Assembly (NCBI RefSeq): GCF_018343615.1 | Contig: NZ_JAGYPI010000002.1 | Coordinates: 391,562 to 455,561, forward strand | DNA: 64,000 bases | Direction of reading: 5' to 3' | Source of the DNA: Bacillus sp. FJAT-49736 | GTDB lineage: Bacteria > Bacillota > Bacilli > Bacillales > Bacillaceae_C | Shown here: positions 1 through 9,900 of the stretch, one piece after another | How positions within the stretch are numbered: the stretch's first letter is position 1 | Layout of the letters: each line of letters starts with the position of its first letter | Program-made: the position numbers and the translations under genes | Notes under the pieces: model-generated | Databases searched by the model: none | The model's input: the letters and a program-made list of their open reading frames with translations, nothing else | What the model was told of the DNA's origin: nothing

Positions 1-56
1 AAGTAAACCGTCCCTTCGTGAATTCTCACTTTCAGCAATACTTAGACGTTCTCCGT

Positions 57-767
57 TTACAAAATAGAATACCCCAAAGATTGAATATCCTTATGAAACA
101 TCTGCACCGTTTCTAGAGATATTTGCTTTAAATCCTTGCCAATATTCGGCAGTTTTTTGATAATCGCTGGGGTGCAGGTTATAATATCACAGCCGCAATC
201 CTCCGCTTGAAATATATTATATAATTCTCTAGTGCTCGCCCATAATAATTCTGTTCCGTTCTTTTCGTGGCAAATATAGGCTGCTTCTCTCATGTATGGT
301 ACAGGATCTATTCCCGAATCAGCTATTCTGCCAGCAAATACAGAAACAATATTTCGCGTGCCTGGATGGAAGGCATTCACTGATTCGCGAACCTGATCGA
401 TTGTTAATATTGCTGTTACATTTAAGGATAGTCCCGAAGCCGATAACTTTCTAATAAGTGGAATAGAGCTTTCCCCTTTGGAATTGGTTATTGGAATTTT
501 AATATAGACATTTTCCCCCCAGCTCCCAATCTTCCTTGCCTCTTTTTCCATACTGTCAAAATCATCAGCAAATACCTCAAAGGAAACAGGTAAATCATTA
601 ATTTCCTGTAAAACTTGCTTGGCAAAGTCCTTATAACTAGTAATCCCCGCTTGTTTCATTAGGGATGGGTTCGTGGTAAATCCTTTAATTATTCCCGTCC
701 GCTTAGCAGTTAACATATCTTCGATGACAGCACCGTCTGCAAAAATCTTAATATTTAATTCCTCCAA
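57..767 (-). CDS. Transaldolase-family protein (fructose-6-phosphate aldolase-like)
   Basis: About 236 residues, the size of the short TalC/FSA-type transaldolases, which are cytoplasmic Schiff-base aldolases acting on sugar phosphates. Visible family marks are TTNPSL near the N-terminus, the lysine in VYIKIPIT that would form the Schiff base, and the LNVTAILT and SVFAGRIADSG strands of the barrel. The frame is open further upstream, but a TTG at 767 is preceded six bases earlier by GAGGTG, so I place the start there. It is the last gene of the PTS operon, a few bases after the IIC stop. Transaldolases of this type often accompany ascorbate-type PTS genes, where they would process the imported sugar phosphate. 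The exact substrate cannot be read from sequence. Confidence 0.88.
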   Translation of the reverse strand: MEELNIKIFADGAVIEDMLTAKRTGIIKGFTTNPSLMKQAGITSYKDFAKQVLQEINDLPVSFEVFADDFDSMEKEARKIGSWGENVYIKIPITNSKGESSIPLIRKLSASGLSLNVTAILTIDQVRESVNAFHPGTRNIVSVFAGRIADSGIDPVPYMREAAYICHEKNGTELLWASTRELYNIFQAEDCGCDIITCTPAIIKKLPNIGKDLKQISLETVQMFHKDIQSLGYSIL

Positions 768-777
768 TTTACGCACC

Positions 778-2145
778 TCAATCAATATCTTCAAAGTTAT
801 TAATAGTTGTGGACTTTGTTTTCATGAAGTTCGGTATAAAAAGAACTAATAAAAGAATGATAACCAATGCATAAATACCAATTGTGCTTAATAGATTACC
901 TGCCTGACCGAACAAAATTCCAATAATAGTAAAATCAAAATCACCAAAGGTTGTGTTCGCAAAGCCTAACGTTCCGAGTACCGGGAGCAAAAATGCCGGC
1001 AGAAAGGTAATGGCTAAGCCATTAACAAAGGAGCCGATAACAGCACCACGTCGTCCACCTGTTGCATTTCCGTAAATTCCTGCTGTAGCCCCACAGAAAA
1101 AATGTGGAACAAGACCAGGAATAATGAGTACACCGCCACTTAATCCAAGAATAAGCATTCCAATAATACCGCCAATAAAGCTGCACACAAAACCGATTAT
1201 GACGGCTGTTTGTGCATATGTGAAAAAGACTGCACAATCGACCGCTGGAACAGCATTTGGAATAATTTTGGTCGCAATACCCTGGAAGGCAGGAATCAAA
1301 TCGGCTAAAATCATACGAACACCTGAATAAACGATGGTAACACCAATGGCAAATTTCAAGCCAGCCATAATAGCAAACAAGTATGGCGACATTCCGCCTG
1401 AAATACTAGAAACATAGGTTGGTCCTGCTACAATTGCCGCAACTAAATAAAAGAAAACCATTGTTAGTGCAGTAGATATGGTTGTATTTCGAAGGAAAGC
1501 CCACCTTTCCGGAATATTCATTTTTTCCGTACTATCCTCGGGCTTTCCTACCTTCGATCCTACCCAAGCAGATAAATAATATCCTAGACTTCCGAAGTGA
1601 CCCATTGCAACTTCATCGCCATCCGTAACCTTCCTTGTATAGCGTTGACCGATAGCAGGCGAAATGGCACTCCATGCCCCAAGAACAATTCCTCCGACTA
1701 CTACTAAAGTTGCACCTTTTAAACCGGATGCACCTAAAACAGCAGATAATAAACAAGCCATAAAAAAGCTATGATGCCCTGTTAAAAACACATATTTATA
1801 TTTCGTAAGTCTTGCAAATACAATATTCAGCACTAACCCTAAAACTAAAATAGACATCGTTTCTACGCCAAGGATTTTCTGCGCAGTGGCTACTACCGCT
1901 TCATTATTTGGGACTACACCCTTTATATGAAAACCCTTTTCAATCATCTTTCCAAGAGGATCTAAATTGGAAACGATGAAGTCGGCTCCCGCACTCAACA
2001 TAAGATACCCCAATATCGGGCCAAGTGTTCCTGTCAACACCTTATGCCCAGGTTTTCTTAAAGCAATCAAACCAACAAAAGCCATGATACCAATAAGCAA
2101 TGCAGGCTGAGAAAAAACATCCTTTAAAAACTCTAAGAATCCCAT
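778..2145 (-). CDS. PTS transporter subunit IIC, ascorbate type (SgaT/UlaA family)
   Basis: 455 residues with about ten hydrophobic segments, matching UlaA in length (about 465) and in features such as FARLTKYKYVFLTGHHSFF and the glycine-rich segments near the C-terminus. It would be the membrane channel that takes up a sugar or sugar acid while IIB phosphorylates it. It lies 30 bp after the IIB gene and runs to the transaldolase start, all in one minus-strand operon under the PRD regulator. The family also contains transporters for substrates other than ascorbate, and no ascorbate-lactonase, decarboxylase or epimerase gene is visible in the window, so the substrate is open. Confidence 0.9.
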   Translation of the reverse strand: MGFLEFLKDVFSQPALLIGIMAFVGLIALRKPGHKVLTGTLGPILGYLMLSAGADFIVSNLDPLGKMIEKGFHIKGVVPNNEAVVATAQKILGVETMSILVLGLVLNIVFARLTKYKYVFLTGHHSFFMACLLSAVLGASGLKGATLVVVGGIVLGAWSAISPAIGQRYTRKVTDGDEVAMGHFGSLGYYLSAWVGSKVGKPEDSTEKMNIPERWAFLRNTTISTALTMVFFYLVAAIVAGPTYVSSISGGMSPYLFAIMAGLKFAIGVTIVYSGVRMILADLIPAFQGIATKIIPNAVPAVDCAVFFTYAQTAVIIGFVCSFIGGIIGMLILGLSGGVLIIPGLVPHFFCGATAGIYGNATGGRRGAVIGSFVNGLAITFLPAFLLPVLGTLGFANTTFGDFDFTIIGILFGQAGNLLSTIGIYALVIILLLVLFIPNFMKTKSTTINNFEDID

Positions 2146-2175
2146 TCGTAATTCCTCCCGTTTCCCCTATTTTAT

Positions 2176-2466
2176 TTATCCTTTTTGCGAGGCTATTTCT
2201 AAAAGCGTGTCCAGTATATCCTCCTTGATTTTCTTTTTATTAATATAACTTCGAATTACTGCTACTTTTTGTCCCGCACCGAATTGCTGTGCCAGCTCCT
2301 GAATCGTAACGATTAAATCACAATTCCTCCCATTTGCCGCATTGAAATCGGATGATTCTACAGATGCCTTTATTCCGTGTTCTGCACAGATTTCTTCAAT
2401 TTTCATTTTCAGCATAAGGCTGCTTCCAATTCCATTCCCGCAAACCGTAACAATACTAATCAACAC
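2176..2466 (-). CDS. PTS subunit IIB, ascorbate/galactitol type
   Basis: 96 residues, the usual size of a stand-alone IIB of the Sga/Gat type. The N-terminal strand-loop VTVCGNGIGSS holds the cysteine (residue 9) that is phosphorylated by EIIA and passes phosphate to the substrate bound in IIC. The gene lies 3 bp downstream of the regulator gene and 30 bp upstream of IIC. No separate IIA gene is present in this operon. The EIIA-like domain at the C-terminus of the regulator is the nearest candidate phosphate donor. Confidence 0.9.
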   Translation of the reverse strand: MLISIVTVCGNGIGSSLMLKMKIEEICAEHGIKASVESSDFNAANGRNCDLIVTIQELAQQFGAGQKVAVIRSYINKKKIKEDILDTLLEIASQKG

Positions 2467-2469
2467 CCC

Positions 2470-4551
2470 TCACTCCTTTTCTTTATGACTATATTTCATA
2501 ATTACCGGAAGCATATCTTCCACCGTGTTTGCTGCAATTAAATGAGCAATATTCGATTCCTCCTCCAGTAATTCTGTTAATTGGCTCAATGCTTTCAAAT
2601 GAGTTTCACTATCGACCGCTGCAAGCACTATAATAATGTTAGCTTTTTTATCTGGATTGGTTGATGAAAAGCAGACGGGACTTTTCAACCTAAGCAAACT
2701 CATCCCCAGTTTTTTTACACCCTGTTCCGGTCGTGCATGTGGAATTGCGACATTTGGTGCCATTACAATATACGGACCTAAATCAATAACATTTTGTATC
2801 ATTGCGTTGATATATTCCTGGTCAATTGCTTGCGTTTCTAATAATGGTTTGGCGGCAAGAGAGATGGCTTCCTCCCAACTGTCCACTCTTTCTTCCAGTT
2901 GCAGCATCTCACTAGTTAGAAGTTCATTTAGCACAGGTTTATACCTCCCAATTTTTTCAGCGATAGTTCCAACCAATATATCAGCAATTGCCCGGCTTAA
3001 TCCTTCCTCATCATGAACGGTGGAAAATAGTTTTATTACCTGCAAGAGACTATTAATATTTGGGTGAATGGAGCCTGATCCATGTAGAATAATATCTACT
3101 TCTTGAATGATTCTTGCTTTATCGATAGCCGATAGGATTGGATTGATCACGATTAAAGGAACATTGGTTTGAATAAAAACAGTAGAAAAAACCACATCTA
3201 TTTCACTTTCTTTTCCAAAATCATATTCTCTAAGAGAAATAATTTTAGTAATTTCGATTTCTGGGATTAATTTTTCCAATTGACTTTTAAGCATATTGGA
3301 GGTACCAATTCCATTCGGACATACAATGATGGCCCTTTTTCGCCGAATAGGTAACCCTTGAGATTTTAAAAATGATCCAAAATGTAAAGCTATATAACCA
3401 ATTTCATCCTCAGAAATAGGAACTTTCACATATTCCTCAAGCCGTTTTAATGATTTTTTCACTAGAATGAAAAGATCAAAGTATTCTTTCTTTATCCTCG
3501 ATAAGTAGGGATTGGATATCGGGATATTGAACACCATTCGATAATAAGCCGGACGAATATGCATATATAGGGATTGGATGGCCTGCTCGCGATTGGCAAA
3601 AGTTACGCAAGCCAACTTCTCAAATTCATTAACTATTTCATCCAAAACCTTATGAAGCTCACCATCATTCTCTTTTTGAAATAGTTCATGATGATAGCGG
3701 ATATTTAACCCCATTAGCTGCATAGAAATATACATGATTTCATCAGGAGGCAGAGTTATTTCTAATCTTTCCAAAAAGATCATTGCCACATTTAGAAAGT
3801 CGGTATTTTCCAGAGCATCTTCTATGTGACCAGGAAATAGGGAAAAACTAGATCTTTTTACTCTTTCAAATAAAAATGTAAAAAAAGTAGCTAGCTCCAT
3901 CATTTTTTCTTCCACAAATGTTACGTTTAATTCCTTTTCTATGCAGATTAGAGAGGAATAAATTTTCTCGTAATGACTCTGAAAGGATATTACCTCTTCA
4001 CTCTCCTGAAATATCTCTTTAAGAAGCTTAATTCCGTTTGGATTTTGAATGAAATTGGCAAGTCTCTTTAATAGTAAATGCCTTATATCCAATTCATTTC
4101 CGGAAAAATAATAACCGTTCCTACGCGAGTACTCTATTTGTAATCCAAACTGATTTGCAGCTGAATTAGCCAGTTTTACATAAGACAATGCTGTATTTCG
4201 ACTGATTCTCAGAACCTGCGTCAGATGGTTAAGCGATAAATACTCCTTTTTCAGAAACGTTAATACTAATATCATCGTAATTCTTTCTTCATGGGATGGA
4301 GCATAGGTATTCGGCTCAAACTCAAACACCTTTGGTACAAATCTCCTAATCTCTTCCTCAATCATTAAACCGTGCGCACGTTTGTTAACAATAAGAGGTA
4401 GTTTCTGTTCCCCTAGCCAATTATTAATTTTTTGCAAATCATATTGAACCTGGCGGCGGGAACAATTAGTCTGTTGCTCCAACTGCTTTAAAGTTACTAA
4501 TCGATTAGATAAAATTACTCTTAATAGGTTAGCGGCTCGCTCATCTAACAT
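2470..4551 (-). CDS. PRD-containing transcription regulator with IIB-like and EIIA domains (BglG/MtlR class)
   Basis: 693 residues in the order: N-terminal helix-turn-helix (about 10-60, with SRRQVQYDLQKIN), a second helix-turn-helix (about 105-150, ISRNTALSYVKLA), PRD1 (about 190-290), PRD2 (about 300-400, with MHIRPAYYR and IALHFG histidines), a IIB-like domain (about 405-490, cysteine in VCPNGIGTSN) and a C-terminal EIIA of the mannitol/ascorbate class (about 545-690, active histidine in IPHARP). Such proteins activate PTS operons according to the phosphorylation of these domains. The start ATG follows AAGGGGAGG. It is the first gene of the operon, so it is probably autoregulated, and a cre site lies about 45 bp upstream. 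The EIIA domain keeps its histidine and may also serve transport. Confidence 0.88.
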   Translation of the reverse strand: MLDERAANLLRVILSNRLVTLKQLEQQTNCSRRQVQYDLQKINNWLGEQKLPLIVNKRAHGLMIEEEIRRFVPKVFEFEPNTYAPSHEERITMILVLTFLKKEYLSLNHLTQVLRISRNTALSYVKLANSAANQFGLQIEYSRRNGYYFSGNELDIRHLLLKRLANFIQNPNGIKLLKEIFQESEEVISFQSHYEKIYSSLICIEKELNVTFVEEKMMELATFFTFLFERVKRSSFSLFPGHIEDALENTDFLNVAMIFLERLEITLPPDEIMYISMQLMGLNIRYHHELFQKENDGELHKVLDEIVNEFEKLACVTFANREQAIQSLYMHIRPAYYRMVFNIPISNPYLSRIKKEYFDLFILVKKSLKRLEEYVKVPISEDEIGYIALHFGSFLKSQGLPIRRKRAIIVCPNGIGTSNMLKSQLEKLIPEIEITKIISLREYDFGKESEIDVVFSTVFIQTNVPLIVINPILSAIDKARIIQEVDIILHGSGSIHPNINSLLQVIKLFSTVHDEEGLSRAIADILVGTIAEKIGRYKPVLNELLTSEMLQLEERVDSWEEAISLAAKPLLETQAIDQEYINAMIQNVIDLGPYIVMAPNVAIPHARPEQGVKKLGMSLLRLKSPVCFSSTNPDKKANIIIVLAAVDSETHLKALSQLTELLEEESNIAHLIAANTVEDMLPVIMKYSHKEKE

Positions 4552-4594
4552 ACTTTTCCTCCCCTTACTCTACATATATATGTGTTTCTATTAA

Positions 4595-4608
4595 TGATAA
4601 CGCTTTCA
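4595..4608 (-). promoter_or_regulatory. CcpA catabolite-response element (cre)
   Basis: On the minus strand this reads TGAAAGCGTTATCA, an exact fit to the cre consensus TGNAARCGNWWWCA. It lies 44 bp upstream of the PTS regulator start, where CcpA would repress the operon when preferred sugars are present. Confidence 0.75.
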
Positions 4609-4610
4609 TT

Positions 4611-4628
4611 TGTACCTTTTTTGGTACA
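4611..4628. promoter_or_regulatory. Perfect palindrome TGTACC-N6-GGTACA, candidate operator
   Basis: A 6-bp perfect inverted repeat around six T/A bases lies directly upstream of the cre site in the PTS regulator promoter region. It has the form of a dimeric-regulator site. The PRD regulator encoded downstream is the natural candidate, but its recognition sequence is unknown to me. Confidence 0.4.
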
Positions 4629-5153
4629 TTGAAATGCACAAGATTGGGTTAAGGATGGTTTACAAAACAAAAAAAAGAAAAAAAGACATCTTTCCGTAAA
4701 AGAATCCTTCTTTTTTTCCGTAACTTTCAACTTTTCATGATGCTGGTCACTTTTGGAATGACCAATGTTCCAGTCAACTAGCAATTAATATTTCTTTACG
4801 AGTGGTAGACGAAAAACATGCATTGCAGCTTACGGGAATTACAATCCAAAAGATTATCCCCAAACTTTTTTTGTTATTTAACCATTTGAATTTGACCAGC
4901 CCCGTTAGGCCGTCTGCATCAAATGAATCGTCCAAGCGTTATTAATTCATATTTCAATTGAGGTTTTATATTGTTAACACGGAACATATTTTTATATAAG
5001 GCTCTTTTCTTAAACTTTCTTGGTTTTGGTGACGAAAATTATCTTTAGAAAAGATGCCCCGACAGCAAGTCTATATTAAGATGGAGAACAATTTGCGAAA
5101 AGCAACAATATATGCGCTAACAGTCTGATATAAATATGAAGGGAGAGGGATAC
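4629..5153. other. Intergenic region between divergent PTS operon and spore-coat-like genes
   Basis: AT-rich sequence containing the outward promoters. I see no convincing gene. The open frame over 4545-4784 (minus) lacks a ribosome site and covers the cre and palindrome. Just before the 5154 gene, GATATAAAT resembles a sigma-E/K -10 element, but no clear -35 partner is placed. Confidence 0.4.
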
Positions 5154-5750
5154 ATGAATTCGAACGAACAGCAGGATCTACAAAGGGATGAATTAGACGA
5201 ATTAGATAATCTTCATCCTCTTCAACAAAAATATAAAATTCTTACAGAAATAGTCCACTCCAATCTTGACTTTAAATTATCGAAAAAAGTAAAAACGAAC
5301 GGTACGGTTAATAAAATTTTGGATATTAATTGGTCCATCCATCCTGTTAAATATCAAATAAATCTTTCCGCAAATCATATATGGGTCTCCGGTAAACTGA
5401 TTGGTGAAATTACCTATACAAAAGGAAAAGACACGAAAATTCATCTTCAAATGATTAAGTTACCTTGGAAAACAACATCCAAATTGGAGTATAAGTCACC
5501 GCCGCTCTATACGCAAAGTAATCAAAAAAGGCAATACGAGTTTACAGAAGCAGATCATAATACGGAAATCATTCATTATGAGCAAATTATTTACAACAAT
5601 GAGATCCCTAAATTCGAGGTTATCCAGACAAAAGTGATTACTTCTCATTCCATGGAGAAAAAAGATAAATACGCATACCTCCTGCTGAACGTGAATTGTG
5701 AAATGGAATACCGAATTCTCCAGAACCAAATCCATCCATTTGAACCCTAA
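5154..5750 (+). CDS. SPOCS-like protein, possible spore coat/exosporium component
   Basis: 198 residues starting at the ATG that follows GGGAGAGG; the in-frame ATG 18 bases earlier lies upstream of this ribosome site. No signal peptide or membrane segment. After an acidic, Asp/Glu-rich N-terminus, residues about 50-110 show alternating beta strands (ILDINWSIHPVKYQINLSAN, IWVSGKLIGEITYT, then IKLPWKTTSKLEYK) in the pattern of SPOCS/DUF3794 domains of spore-coat morphogenetic proteins. The following gene has the same kind of domain, so the two look like a coat-protein pair. The assignment is by pattern only, and function is inferred. Confidence 0.5.
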   Translation: MNSNEQQDLQRDELDELDNLHPLQQKYKILTEIVHSNLDFKLSKKVKTNGTVNKILDINWSIHPVKYQINLSANHIWVSGKLIGEITYTKGKDTKIHLQMIKLPWKTTSKLEYKSPPLYTQSNQKRQYEFTEADHNTEIIHYEQIIYNNEIPKFEVIQTKVITSHSMEKKDKYAYLLLNVNCEMEYRILQNQIHPFEP

Positions 5751-5804
5751 ACCAAGCCTATTCTCCCTAAAAATGTGCTAATCCTTCAGTTAATTTGTCC
5801 AAGC

Positions 5805-5828
5805 TTTATGATATTTTCATCATAAACT
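5805..5828. promoter_or_regulatory. Inverted repeat and sigma-K-like -10 before the 5868 gene
   Basis: TTTATGAT-N6-ATCATAAA is a perfect 8-bp inverted repeat that overlaps CATAAACT (5821-5828), a match to the sigma-K -10 form CATANNNT. No clear -35 (AC) element sits at the right distance. The location fits late sporulation expression, but the call is weak. Confidence 0.3.
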
Positions 5829-5867
5829 GAAATGGAAACTAACAAATTAATTGAAAGGAGAAAATAT

Positions 5868-6656
5868 ATGTCGCGGTCCAAATCCAAGGGTAACCAAAGA
5901 AAAGTTGTTCATTCTTCTGTACAACAGGAGGCAAGTAATAGGCCTGTTCAGCCTCGAGTCATTAATGCACATCCCTTTATGAAAGTACCGGTTGTTTTAG
6001 GCGAACAAACTGTTCAAATTGATTTAGATTCCATTATTAAATTCCCAGAACCTGTTCTAGAAATTAAAAAGATCCGAAAGAATATAAAGCTTGTTCAATG
6101 TCGCTTACTATTGCCTACCAATAAACTATTTTTAAAAGGGTTTGTTCGCAAAAATATTCAGTATGCGACACCACTGCGCGGAGGCAAAGATCATGTATCG
6201 TCTACTATTCATTCACTGACTGTAGATGTACCATTCCAAGTGGTGACAAGAATCGATCTTATTAGCGAACCAGACTTTAGAGCGACTCCACCAACAAGAG
6301 AATTTAATTACTTTCAATCGTCTAAACTTCCATCAGGATTTTCATCAAAAGAACATTTACTTTCAGGGGATTTCACGGAACACAACCAAATAAGCGAAGA
6401 AATCTTTAATGAACTACCATTTTGTGAACTGATCTCCAGCAAATTTATTGAATACGATGAACCACTTGATAGGCACTTTGGGGTCGTTGAGAACCATTCA
6501 GGTTTTAAAATTACCGCTCCGTTTGAAGAAGGAACATTTAGAACAATCGAGGAAAAAATGGTTATTGAACTAACGTTTAAAGTTTTACAAAATCAACAAG
6601 TGCATTTACAAGACTATAGTCACAATGAAAGTAGCGATGACTGGGAATCTTCATAA
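5868..6656 (+). CDS. SPOCS/DUF3794-like protein, possible spore coat/exosporium component
   Basis: 262 residues from the ATG preceded by GAAAGGAG; an upstream in-frame ATG lacks a ribosome site. The N-terminus is basic (SRSKSKGNQRK) with no signal peptide. Residues about 70-130 read as a SPOCS domain: LVQCRLLLPTNKLFLKGFVR, then KNIQYATP, then IHSLTVDVPFQVVTRIDL, with the usual hydrophobic strand, basic turn and VPF strand. The C-terminal part is acidic. It lies 117 bp after a smaller SPOCS-like gene in the same direction. DUF3794-type proteins are found in spore outer layers, and that role is inferred here. Confidence 0.55.
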   Translation: MSRSKSKGNQRKVVHSSVQQEASNRPVQPRVINAHPFMKVPVVLGEQTVQIDLDSIIKFPEPVLEIKKIRKNIKLVQCRLLLPTNKLFLKGFVRKNIQYATPLRGGKDHVSSTIHSLTVDVPFQVVTRIDLISEPDFRATPPTREFNYFQSSKLPSGFSSKEHLLSGDFTEHNQISEEIFNELPFCELISSKFIEYDEPLDRHFGVVENHSGFKITAPFEEGTFRTIEEKMVIELTFKVLQNQQVHLQDYSHNESSDDWESS

Positions 6657-6748
6657 TTACACCCATCTAGTAATGAAAGAATTGTTGCTTAAAGATAACT
6701 CCATTTAAACCAATTATCAAACATTTAAAAAGCAATTCTGATAAAAAC

Positions 6749-6792
6749 GGGAAGGTGTCTCGTTTCCTAAACGGTAAAAGAGCACCTTTCCC
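6749..6792 (+). terminator. Possible terminator of the spore-coat-like pair
   Basis: GGGAAGGTG and CACCTTTCCC form a 9-bp stem with one bulge around a long loop, 90 bp after the coat-like gene. The T-tract that follows is poor, so activity is uncertain. Confidence 0.4.
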
Positions 6793-6903
6793 TGTATCTT
6801 AGATATTAACATTTAGCGGTAATCTATCTCTTCTATCAAATTAGAAATATTAAAGTCGTAAAATATGCTAATCAGGGACGCAACCGTCCCTGCGTTTTGT
6901 ATA

Positions 6904-9900
6904 TTACCTAATAGAATAATTAATGATTAGTTTCTTTTTCTTCAGTTCTCTTGCTACTCTTATCGCTTCTTTTTTCGTTTTGAAATCAGCAGAAAGTTTA
7001 TAATAGGAACCTGCCTTTTTAATAATTACAAGACCGTTGTATTTTGTTTTGAGAATAGCTCCAATACTTTCGACATAAGATTTACTTCTAATTACTCCTA
7101 AATCAAGGTGTCCCATATACTGTTCCTGCTTAATAGCCTTACTTGTAGTACTTACTTTTTTCACACCGGTTTTAACACCGGTTTTAGGAATCGGTGTCAC
7201 CTCTACTACAAGACGATTTAAGACATCTTTAGCTGTGAGTGTATAACTGGTTTTATGAGCACCTTTAATAAGTTGTTTTTTGCCGTTTATTACACGGTAC
7301 CAATTAATAATCGTTTTTCCTTCTTTATCTCCTTCAGCATCTTGATACTTATAGGTAACGTGCAAGGTTTTTCCAACTGCTGTTTCCCCTAAAATTTTCA
7401 CACCACTTACAGACGGTGCTGTATTTTTGGAAACGATTTTTCCAATGAAAATACTCACCACTGGTTTACCATTTTTGTTTCCTTTAGAGGCAACCGGAGT
7501 AACCTCAAACCCGATATATTTTCCCGTATCATTTGCTGTTAGTTTATAAGTGGAATGTACTGCCCCTTTTATGACCTGTTTATTTAGCCCTTTACTATTA
7601 TCAGCTCGGTACCACTGGAATAGGGATTTTCCTTGCGTATCACGGTCTGCATCTTCATATTTATAAGTTCCTTTTAAAACAGAGCCCACTACTTTTGATC
7701 CAGAAATCGTAACGTGTTTTGCTAATGGAGCTGTATTTACATTTTCCGTACTTGGAACACCCAAAACCGTAAAGGTACTAAATTTATTAATTTGGATTTT
7801 CAAGCTTATAGGTACTCCCTTTTTATCCGTTACAACTTCTCCATTTAATAATTCTTCTGTTCCATCTGTATGCTTCACATATACACGCAATGTATTTAAG
7901 AATGCCTTTCTTGCGGATGGATTTAGAGGTAGAGATAAATCTTTTAACGGAAATAAAACATTTGTTTTATAATTAGAATAGTTCGTTTCTATCGTAACTG
8001 GATTTCCATATACATGAATATCCTTTGTTTTGTCCCCTACTGCATTCTTCACTGCATCAGATGAAAGTGTTTCCTGAATTGTCTTTTGCTGATCGGCTTC
8101 TTTCCGAATTGGTACTACTCGAAAATAAAGATCATTACCAAGTTCATTCAATGATTGTACCGTGTCTTTTGGAAGTGAAACGGTTGCACTTGGTGTTTGA
8201 ATTTGTAAGGCGATATGGTTATCCCCTAATTGACCAAGCGACTTCTTTAAGACATTCACCTTCATTTCGTCAGCTATATCTTGTGGAAGATCTGTCAAAA
8301 TGATTGTAGAGATATCTTGTTTTTGAGCGATGGCTTTTTGGACAACCTCTTGTGCCTTGCTTTCATCGAAATTAACTTCATCCACTTTTACACCATTTTC
8401 TATTTTGCGCACAATTTCAACCGTTGCTGCTGTCCCATTCTGTCCTTGGCCGACGGTCACGTCTACTACTCGAGTACTTCCTTCACTTGGATTCGATGGT
8501 CCAGGAGATGGAGACGGTGCTGCAGCACGGTAAACAGTAATGGTATATGTTTTACTTACAATGCCATCTTGTGCAGTGACCATTATCGTAATTATATTTT
8601 CACCAACTTGTAGATCAACTGTTGTGTCTGATAATTTTCCATTTACCGTTATGGTTGCATTTGTATTTGATTTAGTCGGTGTAACGGTTAGGCTTGTCGT
8701 ACTATATCCTACATTTGCAGTATAGTTTGCTTTCTCTGCATCAAAGGCAGGAGAAATCGTCGCATTATTGGATAGTTCTAGCTTGGACAAGGTGGCATCG
8801 CTTGACTGCCACTTCGCATAGAGAGTTGTGTCGTTTGTTACTTTGTCCGTATTAAATTTCCATACTTGAGTAAATTCTCTGTCCTTGAACCAGTTTACAA
8901 AAGAATAGCCTGTACGTGTTGGTACTTCAGGAGCTGATATTTTCGTGTTGTACTCCGCTATTTTATTTGTTACTGTACTTCCTCCATTAGAATCGAAGGT
9001 TACGGTATAGTTATTGATTTTCCATTTTGCTACTAAATTCAGAGTGGATGTTACTTCTTGATTGAAATCATATACTGATAAGAAATTTATATCTGTATAC
9101 CAGCCATCGAACGTATAACCCTCTTTTACTGGATCGGTAGGTTTTGTTGCTTTTTCATGATATTCCACAGTTTCATCTGTGACATTACTTCCTCCATTTG
9201 TATCGAAATGGACAGTATAGCTTTGTTTTTCCCACTTCGCATAGAGAGTTGTGTCGTTTGTTACTTTATCCGTATTAAATTTCCATACTTGAGTAAATTC
9301 TCTGTCCTTGAACCAGTTTACAAAAGAATAGCCTGTACGTGTCGGTACTTCAGGAGCTGATATTTTCGTGTTGTACTCCGCTATTTTATTTGTTACTGTA
9401 CTTCCTCCATTAGAATCGAAGGTTACGGTATAGTTATTGATTTTCCATTTTGCTACTAAATTCAGATTGGATGTTACTTCTTGATTGAAATCATATGCTG
9501 ATAAGAAATTTATATCTGTATACCAGCCATCGAACGTATAACCCTCTTTTACTGGATCGGTAGGTTTTGTAACAGTTCCATTTTCTTTTACGGAAATGCT
9601 TGGGATATCACTGCCTTGATTCGTATTAAACGATACGGTGTAATGGTTTATAAGCATAGCTAAGACCGTAATCGTAAAGGTTTTCGTTACAGTTTGTGTA
9701 CCCCTTGTAATAGTAGCTGTTAATGTAACCACTTTGTTTTCCTGTGAAGCAGAAACTGTTCCATCGTTACCTACCGCTTCAAGATCACTGCTTGTCCAAC
9801 TTATATCTGATCCTTTCTCACCTTTTGTAGGCAAGCTGATATTTTTTGTTACATGATTCTCATCGTCACCAGTAGCAAATGTAATTTCGAGATTTTGCTT

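Noticed and set aside
4545-4784. 79-codon minus-strand ORF upstream of the PTS regulator
   Set aside because: It covers the cre site and palindrome, is Phe/Lys-run rich, and lacks a ribosome site.
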